From: a virus
DNA: 22,345 nucleotides
IMG/VR virus record: IMGVR_UViG_3300036885_000027
Span: 1-22,345 of that record
Direction: 5' to 3' (one strand)
In this document: piece after piece, positions 14,980-21,100 of the stretch
Position numbering within the stretch: the stretch's first letter is position 1
Layout: each line of letters begins with the position of its first letter
Made by a program: the position numbers and the translations under genes
Notes under the pieces: generated by a model
The model's database searches: none
What the model was told of the DNA's origin: nothing
The model's input: the letters and a program-made list of their open reading frames with translations, nothing else

Positions 14980-16004
14980 ATAAATTCATCCCATAATCGA
15001 CACGAAGCTAATATACGTTCAGGAACTATATTTTCAGCAATTACGGTACGACTTCGAGCTTCAATAAAAGATTCACGATGTTCATATAAATCGGCTGCAA
15101 CCATTTTCATTGCAACTTTTATCTTGTATGGAACTAAGGTAGCTGTTGTCCATCCGCAAATAAATTTTATTGTTATTGGATTTGACGGATAGAGTTGACC
15201 TGTTGGCCATACAATACCCCACGGTAAAACTATCTTCCCGCATTGGTCTCCGTTTGTTTCGACAATGTAATCTTTATTCTCTGTTAATGTTGTTTCATTT
15301 CCTGCTGTATCTTTCCATTTAACAGAAGTCACGATTTGTAAATTGCCAAATGGAAGTTTAATATAATAACTTGATAAATTGTTTGTTTGCGTAAATTGTA
15401 AATTCGGTTCACGCGATGGTGTGCCACGATAACCACTTCGTCCCGGCCAGTTTACAGGATAATATTCCCATGTTTGAATAAGCAATGCTCTACCTGTAAT
15501 GTCTTCAATATATTCCCGTGAAGTCGTGATAATAGAATTTAAAAGATCATCTTCATAAGATGTTGAGACAAGTCGAATTACTGTGGTTGAAAATTCACTT
15601 GCCTGAGTTACTACTTTTGCTACAGTTCTAATATATCGTTTTGCACCGGTGTATGCTTTTTCCTGAGTTGAGGAAGTTGCACTAATTATAACTTGTGTAA
15701 ATGCACCAGTTAGCCAATCATTAACTGTGGTTTTATCATCAGACTCTTGAATTTTAATATCAACAACTCCACCAGTTGTGACTATTCCATATTGAGCAAC
15801 TACAATAGAACTATAGCCGATAACTTCAACCCAGTCGCCAACGATATGAGTATAATCGTTATTGATGGCATGACTGCCAGGAGCAATTGAAATTGTCTCG
15901 TCAATATTATCAGCAAAACTTCCCGAATCTAAACGAAGATGGAGTTTCAAATCGCTCAAAGAAATTGGTTCAATAGTCGGAGCCGTTATGAGTTTGATGT
16001 TCAT
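14976..16004 (-). CDS. Head-tail connector protein with internal beta domain
   Basis: A gp6/phiE125 gp8-like connector of 342 residues from ATG 16004, which has AAGGA 6 bases upstream (a TTG at 16010 has no better site). The family signature is split. Residues 1-27 carry the opening TAPTIEPISLSDLKLHLRL, and residues about 150-342 carry the rest: YEDDLLNSIITTSREYIEDITGRALL, a QTWE strand, WKDTAGNETTL and the C-terminal helices. Between them, residues 29-149 form an added beta-rich domain with IKIQESDD and GAKRYIRTVAKV, like strands in decoration proteins. Typical members are about 200 residues. The connector ring caps the portal vertex, so the insert would stick out around the neck. It overlaps the next gene by 4 bases. 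Confidence 0.8.
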   Translation of the reverse strand: MNIKLITAPTIEPISLSDLKLHLRLDSGSFADNIDETISIAPGSHAINNDYTHIVGDWVEVIGYSSIVVAQYGIVTTGGVVDIKIQESDDKTTVNDWLTGAFTQVIISATSSTQEKAYTGAKRYIRTVAKVVTQASEFSTTVIRLVSTSYEDDLLNSIITTSREYIEDITGRALLIQTWEYYPVNWPGRSGYRGTPSREPNLQFTQTNNLSSYYIKLPFGNLQIVTSVKWKDTAGNETTLTENKDYIVETNGDQCGKIVLPWGIVWPTGQLYPSNPITIKFICGWTTATLVPYKIKVAMKMVAADLYEHRESFIEARSRTVIAENIVPERILASCRLWDEFI

Positions 16005-16013
16005 AAACAATCC

Positions 16014-16436
16014 TTAAACGTGAGTTCCTGTTATTTCCACACCATTAACCCATGCTTTTTTATTAAGAGCAATATCAGCAGCGACAGCACCAACGGCAAC
16101 TTCAGTAGTATCGACCACTTCTGTTTTCCCTGCTATTCCAAAAATTGTTTTCCCTGCTTTAATATTCGCTGTTGCTAAGTCTGTATCAATATTCGATAAA
16201 GTGTCTACTGGATAAAAACCAGTTGCCATATTATTACTTGCAGGGTCAAGAGTTTGTGCGGATACAACAACATCGGTCAAGTCAACAACCCATGCTGTAC
16301 CGTTAAATATTCTCCTTGCACCGGTATCAAGTGCTATGAATTTACTTCCCGTTGGAATATCGACAACTGACAAAGTTGCAATGTCAGCATTTACACCTAT
16401 ATAATTATGTATGGTTGTTAGCAATGTAAGTGCCAT
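16014..16436 (-). CDS. Small virion-type protein, 140 aa, shared N-terminus and IFGIAG-type C-terminus
   Basis: ATG at 16436 follows GGAGG at 4-5 bases, so the start is firm. Residues 1-52 (LLTTIHNYIG ... IPTGSKFIALDTGARRIFNGTAWVVD) match the whole preceding 50-residue product, including the G-S-[KT]-F-...-DTG....IF[ND]GT-W motif. Residues about 70-140 contain a NIKAGKTIFGIAGKTEV and AWVNGVEITGT pattern like repeats seen in phage structural proteins. A role as a head decoration or a tail/neck-associated protein is guessed from context. Confidence 0.6.
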   Translation of the reverse strand: MALTLLTTIHNYIGVNADIATLSVVDIPTGSKFIALDTGARRIFNGTAWVVDLTDVVVSAQTLDPASNNMATGFYPVDTLSNIDTDLATANIKAGKTIFGIAGKTEVVDTTEVAVGAVAADIALNKKAWVNGVEITGTHV

Positions 16437-16445
16437 AAATCCTCC

Positions 16446-16598
16446 TTACTTCCTTATGTTCCAATTCGTACCGTCAAAAATATAAAAGTCTCCTGTATCA
16501 GTTTCGTAGAATGTAGAACCGATAGGACAATCTGACGGTTTGGTATCAGTTGACAAACCTATAAATTTTTGAATTGTAGTGACTAATTGTATTGTCAT
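16446..16598 (-). CDS. Small virion-type protein, 50 aa
   Basis: The ATG at 16598 follows the TAA of the 37-aa ORF by one base, so termination-reinitiation is the likely means of translation; an upstream TTG at 16631 would overlap most of that ORF. The product of 50 residues (MTIQLVTTIQKFIGLSTD ... IGSTFYETDTGDFYIFDGTNWNIRK) is homologous to the N-terminal third of the next gene, with ETDTG..YIFDGTNW as the clearest segment. I see no known family. It may be a stripped-down copy of the neighbour or a stand-alone small structural protein. Confidence 0.6.
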   Translation of the reverse strand: MTIQLVTTIQKFIGLSTDTKPSDCPIGSTFYETDTGDFYIFDGTNWNIRK

Positions 16599-16599
16599 T

Positions 16600-16713
16600 T
16601 TATTCTTGCTCGTCAGTGTTTTCTTCCACAATTTCTTCCGATTTGGATTCTTCTACTTCTTCCGGTTTTGTTTCTTCCACAATTTCTTCCAGTGGTGATT
16701 GTCTCCTTATCAT
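16600..16713 (-). CDS. Acidic small ORF, 37 aa
   Basis: ATG at 16713 is preceded by AAAGGAG at 6 bases, which is a strong ribosome site, and a TAA closes the frame one base before the next gene. The product is mostly Glu (MIRRQSPLEEIVEETKPEEVE at the start, EEIVEENTDEQE at the end), with a 20-base direct repeat (16620-16639 and 16671-16690) that gives the repeated EEIVEE unit. The N-terminal RR may offset the acidity. No family is recognisable. Functions to consider are a disordered acidic linker, a mimic of nucleic acid, or simply a leader for coupled translation. Confidence 0.6.
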   Translation of the reverse strand: MIRRQSPLEEIVEETKPEEVEESKSEEIVEENTDEQE

Positions 16714-16729
16714 GGGAAACTCCTTTAAT

Positions 16730-16758
16730 GGAAGGATGTCATAAAAGACCATCCTTCC
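16730..16758 (-). other. Perfect 9-bp hairpin upstream of the 37-aa ORF
   Basis: GGAAGGATG and its exact complement CATCCTTCC flank an 11-base loop. The hairpin lies between the stop of the 16773-17243 gene and the AAAGGAG of the 37-aa ORF. No T-run follows on the minus strand, so it is not a textbook intrinsic terminator; it could stabilise the upstream mRNA or limit access to the downstream site. Confidence 0.65.
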
Positions 16759-16772
16759 GGTTGAAAAGTTAA

Positions 16773-17243
16773 TTATGCAGCCTCAACATACGCACCATCA
16801 TCAATCGGCACGTACCATAAAGACCATTTTACTTTACCTGTTGAGTTGCCAGTTCCAATAACTGCCTGAATGATTCCTGCTGAAACAACATAAACCGGAG
16901 CGGCAGTTAGAAGTGCAGCAGCTTGTCCAGTTGAAAGCGTAAGATTGGAACCTACAGTGGCGGGAAGTGTTAATTTGGATTCAATAAGAGCCGCAGCCAA
17001 ACTTGCACCTGCACCTGTTAATGGAGTGTCAACTGCACTTCCAGATGAATTACAGTTAATTTGTAAAGTTGTTGCTTCTGTTGCATTTGCCGTAAATTCA
17101 CCGAGGAAATGCAACAGAGCTATACGGCCGCCGATCACATTAAATAATGTCTGCGTTGCATCAATCAGTGCTATGTCTCTGTCAACTCTTATGCCAAGAA
17201 CTAAATCGGCAATTCTACTTATGGTACTTGGATTATAATTCAT
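16773..17243 (-). CDS. Head decoration-like protein, 156 aa
   Basis: Beginning at ATG 17243, which has CCAAGGAGG 8-9 bases upstream, the product runs to 156 residues; a longer frame to 17288 has no site. It holds a beta-strand core GGRIALLHFLGEFT, Thr/Ala/Gly-rich segments, a SAGIIQAVIGTGN strand, and the ending STGKVKWSLWYVPIDDGAYVEAA. I recognise this 'GGR...LGE...TG-KW-L-Y-P-DGA-V-AA' arrangement from phage structural genes near the capsid gene, where it goes unnamed. It probably decorates the capsid or forms head fibres. The GC hairpin upstream and another downstream isolate it. Confidence 0.65.
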   Translation of the reverse strand: MNYNPSTISRIADLVLGIRVDRDIALIDATQTLFNVIGGRIALLHFLGEFTANATEATTLQINCNSSGSAVDTPLTGAGASLAAALIESKLTLPATVGSNLTLSTGQAAALLTAAPVYVVSAGIIQAVIGTGNSTGKVKWSLWYVPIDDGAYVEAA

Positions 17244-17298
17244 TGCTTTTATCCTCCTTGGATATGGGGGATCATCTTTCCAGATCACCCTAGTTAGT

Positions 17299-17318
17299 GG
17301 GCGAGATTTATCCCGCCC
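17299..17318 (-). other. GC hairpin between two head genes
   Basis: GGGCGGGA pairs with TCTCGCCC (with one G:T pair inside) around a TAAA loop, an 8-bp stem. It lies just after the stop of the 17328-17825 gene. A following T-run is missing on the minus strand. Like the two neighbouring hairpins it marks a boundary between abundant virion genes, as for an mRNA stability or partial termination element. Confidence 0.65.
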
Positions 17319-17327
17319 GTTTAAATA

Positions 17328-17825
17328 TTAGACAATGGCCATCGAGGTTTTATTAGCATCCTGATAACGTCCACCACTCAAAATTACATCGACACTACCA
17401 ATAGAGGCCGCTCCAGGATCGGCAACACAAACTCTGAATCCGATATGGTTAGCCAATAACATGGAACCTCTAATTTCAATGACATAACTTGCGGGAGTTG
17501 TAGTTGCTACAGGAATCAAACCTGCTGCCGCTGTGGTTGTCCAAGTCCGCGTCCCATGGACATCACCATTTGCAAGAATAGACGATGTTTCATAACGATA
17601 AAACGGAAACATAATCTGTGTTGCCACAGATGGAGTTACATCAAGACAAGATTCAATCGTAATTACAGCAGCCGCCTTTGGCAAGGCAAAATGGACTAAT
17701 ACTAAAGCCTGATCGAAATTTTCCATCAAAACAATCATTGGACTTTTAACACCGGCTAATGCATCCATGTCAATAGGTACATACACATTGGGAATATAAT
17801 GGATATTTTCTAAAGTTACTTTCAT
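17328..17825 (-). CDS. Jelly-roll/decoration-like virion protein, 165 aa
   Basis: ATG at 17825 follows AAGGAG by 7 bases. The 165-residue protein is beta-rich: MENFDQALVLVHFALPKAA, AVITIESCLDVTPSVATQIMF, an aromatic strand FPFYRYE, ASYVIEIRGSMLL and, near the end, VDVILSGGRYQDAN. The order of strands and the final ILSGGRY motif are like those of small phage proteins found beside major capsid genes, and suggest a capsid decoration or a related head-associated protein. A GC hairpin lies on each side. Family assignment is by memory of pattern, not by search. Confidence 0.6.
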   Translation of the reverse strand: MKVTLENIHYIPNVYVPIDMDALAGVKSPMIVLMENFDQALVLVHFALPKAAAVITIESCLDVTPSVATQIMFPFYRYETSSILANGDVHGTRTWTTTAAAGLIPVATTTPASYVIEIRGSMLLANHIGFRVCVADPGAASIGSVDVILSGGRYQDANKTSMAIV

Positions 17826-17854
17826 TTTAATTCTCCTTATTAGGGTTTGCTAAA

Positions 17855-17873
17855 GGGGTGGATTACCCACCCC
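17855..17873 (-). other. GC hairpin upstream of the 17328-17825 gene
   Basis: GGGGTGG and CCACCCC form a 7-bp perfect stem with a five-base loop, between the stop of the HNH gene and the ribosome site of the next gene. No T-run follows. Together with the hairpins at 17299-17318 and 16730-16758 it forms a series at successive junctions. Confidence 0.65.
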
Positions 17874-17884
17874 TGTTTGGTTAG

Positions 17885-18553
17885 TTAGTTGACTATAGCT
17901 TCCGGTTGATTTTCATATTTCAAACGGATAATTTCAGTGTAACCTGCTTGCCAAAAATCACGGTTATAGTTTGCGCGACAATTACAACTCACGCAAAGTG
18001 TGATAAGGTTCTCTGGGTTGCAATTTTTTTTGTCGTAATCGATGTGATGACAGGTCAAGGTATTGACTTCTCCTCGACAATCAGGGTTTTGGCATTCGTG
18101 GTTATCACGTTCCCGGATACCTGCCTTAAATCTCTTGTCCACGAAAATTGGAGGGTATGGTTCGTAAGAAATTCCACCTTTCCAATTTGAATTTCCTGCC
18201 CCATTCATTGCCGTGTTACCAAAATTGGGATTTGCCTCACCTTTGAAGTTTTCAGATCGCCACTTTCCATAACAAGTATCGTTACAGAAATTCTTTTCAT
18301 TGATAAGACTTGGAAACCTGAATAACTCTACTCCGCATTGAGAACAAGGAACTGACTTTTTGTGGATATCACGTTTCTTCGCTCCACCATTGAATTTATC
18401 AGTTTGTAGTTGCGGACGAGCGGAAATCCCAAACTTCTTGAGACGCCACGAAATACCACCATGAGTGGGTAGACCTAACGTATCAGCACATTGCCGGAGC
18501 GTCAGGTCTTGCCCGATATAGAGATTTTCAAGTTGCTGTTTCGTAACGTTCAC
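17885..18553 (-). CDS. Free-standing HNH endonuclease (homing-type)
   Basis: This 222-residue protein has an N-terminal helix-turn-helix (residues 1-45, with a LRQCADTLGLPTHGGISWRLKKFG segment split as 19-28 and 29-42), a zinc-finger-like region (CSQC at 70-73, CNDTC at 90-94), an NSNWKGG DNA-binding motif (121-127, as in NUMOD3 proteins) and a C-terminal HNH nuclease: C154, C159, H169-H170, PEN at 180-182, and CVSC at 187-190. Residue 191, usually His in this type, is Asn, followed by a conserved NYNRDF stretch. It starts at GTG 18553 with AAGGTAGG upstream. The gene sits between capsid and decoration genes with no matching intron, so it is likely a selfish homing endonuclease. Confidence 0.85.
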   Translation of the reverse strand: MNVTKQQLENLYIGQDLTLRQCADTLGLPTHGGISWRLKKFGISARPQLQTDKFNGGAKKRDIHKKSVPCSQCGVELFRFPSLINEKNFCNDTCYGKWRSENFKGEANPNFGNTAMNGAGNSNWKGGISYEPYPPIFVDKRFKAGIRERDNHECQNPDCRGEVNTLTCHHIDYDKKNCNPENLITLCVSCNCRANYNRDFWQAGYTEIIRLKYENQPEAIVN

Positions 18554-18561
18554 AGTTTAAC

Positions 18562-19869
18562 CTACCTTGCCTGGAGGGCCACGAAGTGGCTTTGTGTTGC
18601 ACCAGTACCACCCTTGTAAGGAGTTAAGGCACTTGCACGAACCGGCTGTCCATCTATGCGTAATACAAAGCGAAACACCGATTCGTCGTAAACAAATCTT
18701 ACGTGAATGCTTACGTCGCTCTGAATCCCGCCTTTCTGAGCAAGAATATAGCCATTCATATCAGCCAGAAGAATATCACCCACGTCGCCCAATGCACTGG
18801 ACTGCTCAATCGGAATAACAGGACGACCAAGTAGAGAACCATAAGGTGCGCCACTGATTCCACCAGGAGGTACAAATACCAACTGACCACCAGTGCCAAC
18901 TGCAATTGACATCGTATACAACTGTGGTAGACACATCTGGTTTACGTACCAAGAAGCATTAAGATAACTATTGGCAAAAATACGCGAAGACATCTTGATT
19001 ACATTTTCCGCAACGATTGTGTCCGCTTTCTGACCAGTTTCTTTGTCAACTGTTACTAAACAACCTGAATTGAGAATACCAAGAGGCTGACCGGCTCCGG
19101 TACCGCGAAGGATAGCATCGTCTACCAAAAATCCGAACTCTGATGGGAAAGCCGCCCGTATAAATCCTTCAAGAGCAGCCGCATCAGCTAACAATTCATC
19201 GGTTGCATAACAAAGACCAATGAGTTTGTGCAGATTCAATTCAATCTTACGGAATTTGGGTTTACTTGCCGTTTTCTGGTCTGCTTCATCCGCCCAATAA
19301 CCTACAATTCCACCGAACCGTGACGATGCACGCGAAGTTTCGTCAACACCATTGATCTTGATAGAATTGGCAGCGGCACTAATCGGTTGAGGACGGCATT
19401 TGGGAGCCAAAACACCAGTCTTGATAAGGTCTTGCAAAAGATCGTTGACAAAATCCTGTTGAACTAAAAATCCACCATCGGATTGGACAGTTTCACTCAT
19501 TCCTGAAGCTGCCGCATTGTAAAGACGAGGGTCAACTTGTCCGCCTGGACGACCGGCATTGACAACGGCAAGCATCTGCTGACCAAGACTCTTGAATCGG
19601 TCTTTTTTGTCCTGAACGGAAATTATTTTTTTATCTTTCTCTACAGTTTGCCGTCCTTCAGGTTGTTCTAATAGAGTTCCAATTCTTTCCTGTCGAGTCA
19701 AATTGGTAATAATGTTGTTTGTATCTTCAACAACATTCATCATTTCATCTTTCAATGACAATTCTTCAGTAACTAAATCACGGTTTTCCGCCGTAGCTTT
19801 TGCATCAATATCAGCAACCTTTTTCATAAGGTTTTTGATGTCTTCTTTGTATTGTGTAATCGTTTTCAT
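18562..19869 (-). CDS. Major capsid protein, HK97 fold
   Basis: A 435-residue HK97-type major capsid protein. Residues 1-about 105 are charged and helical (KEDIKNLMKKVADIDAKATA), the delta/scaffold domain normally cut off by the head protease. From residue about 123 the mature part begins with SGMSETVQSDGGFLVQQDF, then the E-loop and P-domain region with NKINGVDE-like strand, HKLIGLCYATDELLAD, RGTGAGQPLGIL, LPQLYTMS, LLGRPVIPIE and, at the end, QPVRASALTPYKGG. All of these are typical of the family. It begins at ATG 19869 with AAGGAG about 11 bases upstream, follows the protease gene by 22 bases and ends in TAG at 18562. Crosslinking or decoration sites cannot be judged from sequence. Confidence 0.95.
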   Translation of the reverse strand: MKTITQYKEDIKNLMKKVADIDAKATAENRDLVTEELSLKDEMMNVVEDTNNIITNLTRQERIGTLLEQPEGRQTVEKDKKIISVQDKKDRFKSLGQQMLAVVNAGRPGGQVDPRLYNAAASGMSETVQSDGGFLVQQDFVNDLLQDLIKTGVLAPKCRPQPISAAANSIKINGVDETSRASSRFGGIVGYWADEADQKTASKPKFRKIELNLHKLIGLCYATDELLADAAALEGFIRAAFPSEFGFLVDDAILRGTGAGQPLGILNSGCLVTVDKETGQKADTIVAENVIKMSSRIFANSYLNASWYVNQMCLPQLYTMSIAVGTGGQLVFVPPGGISGAPYGSLLGRPVIPIEQSSALGDVGDILLADMNGYILAQKGGIQSDVSIHVRFVYDESVFRFVLRIDGQPVRASALTPYKGGTGATQSHFVALQAR

Positions 19870-19891
19870 ATTAATTTTTTCTCCTTAATTT

Positions 19892-21067
19892 TTAAATTGA
19901 TGGTGCTATAATTTCAGCGCGAGTTAACAAATCAGAAATTCTGTCTTTCTTTTTAAGTTCAACATAACGCTGAACTTTAGGAAGTTCCTGTTCATCTGCA
20001 TCACACAGATCACCAGAAAAACCTTTTGCCATAATTTCCTTTGCTTGTTTCCGAGAATGTCCAGCATCACGCAGGGCTTTCTCAGTTTCTTTTGCTGTTG
20101 GAACTTTATTTGTAATGTTTATTTTTTGCGGGATATGTTGAAATCCCGCTTTTAACATTGTAGGTACAAATTTAGCACAGGCCGCCATATCAACTTCACC
20201 GGAAATCTCGTCAATAAAACCACACGCAAGAGCTTCATCAGCAGTTAACCAAGTTTCGGCTTTCATCATGTCATTGATTTCTGTGTCATCTTTTCCTGTT
20301 TTTGAAATATATGTATTTGCAATAGCTCCATTAACTTTGTCAAGTTTATCGGCAAAGTCTCTCATGTCGTCTGAATTACCCATGACCATGCCAGACGCCT
20401 TGTGGATCATAAAGAGAGCGTTCTCTGCCATAATTACCTTGTCTCCAGCCAAGGCTATTACCGAGGAAATGGAAGCTGCCAAACCATCAATGTATGTTGT
20501 CACATTTGCCGGATGCTGTTTGATAAGATTGTAAATTGTTATTCCATCAAAGACTAATCCACCGGGTGAATTAATATGAAGATCAATTTGAGATGATTTT
20601 ATTGCTGAAAGTTCTTTTTGAAATCCTTTTGCCGTAATTCCACCACCAGACCACCCATCTTCTCCGATTTCTTCATAAATCCATATTTCTGACTTATCAA
20701 CTTTGTTTTTTATTTCGTACCATGACAATGCCTTCGCACCATCAATCTTTTCCAGCAATGCACCGGCAGCATTTTCAATATCTGTTTCACCCTGCTGGGC
20801 GGCTCTCTGTTTAGCGGCAATCACACCAGAACGGAATACCTTACCGTCTTTTCCATAGGGATACTTGTAATATGCTTTTGTCTCTTTTGTTGCGTCCGTG
20901 TCAATTCCAAGATGGAAACTTGAATATTTATCCCAATCAGGAGGATCGCCTAAAAGTTTATTTCCATCTTCAGCGGAAAATGACCACGCACTTGTCTTGT
21001 CAACATTTCCCGAATCAATAAGACTATTCGCATGACTCTTTCCTTTCGTATTTAATTTTACTGACAT
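19892..21067 (-). CDS. Head maturation protease, ClpP/S49-like, with N-terminal extension
   Basis: A 391-residue protein with ATG at 21067 and AGGAGG 8 bases upstream. Residues about 130-310 form the ClpP-like fold: HINSPGGLVFDG, then DGLAASISS with the nucleophile Ser199, FMIHKAS with His222, and TADEALACGFIDE. The last 80 residues are charged. Residues 1-112 are an extra domain (WSFSAEDGNKLLGDP, KYPYGKDGKVFRSGV, NAAGALLEKID), a block I associate with phage prohead protease genes but not with cellular ClpP. The enzyme would process the capsid scaffold domain in prohead maturation. Gene order portal-protease-capsid is as in HK97-like phages. Confidence 0.9.
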   Translation of the reverse strand: MSVKLNTKGKSHANSLIDSGNVDKTSAWSFSAEDGNKLLGDPPDWDKYSSFHLGIDTDATKETKAYYKYPYGKDGKVFRSGVIAAKQRAAQQGETDIENAAGALLEKIDGAKALSWYEIKNKVDKSEIWIYEEIGEDGWSGGGITAKGFQKELSAIKSSQIDLHINSPGGLVFDGITIYNLIKQHPANVTTYIDGLAASISSVIALAGDKVIMAENALFMIHKASGMVMGNSDDMRDFADKLDKVNGAIANTYISKTGKDDTEINDMMKAETWLTADEALACGFIDEISGEVDMAACAKFVPTMLKAGFQHIPQKINITNKVPTAKETEKALRDAGHSRKQAKEIMAKGFSGDLCDADEQELPKVQRYVELKKKDRISDLLTRAEIIAPSI

Positions 21068-21100
21068 TTTAACTTCCTCCTATTGCACTATCCGGGTAGG

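Noticed and set aside
16730-17873. Intrinsic terminators at the three head-gene hairpins
   Set aside because: None is followed by a T-run on the transcribed strand, and the genes downstream continue in the same operon.
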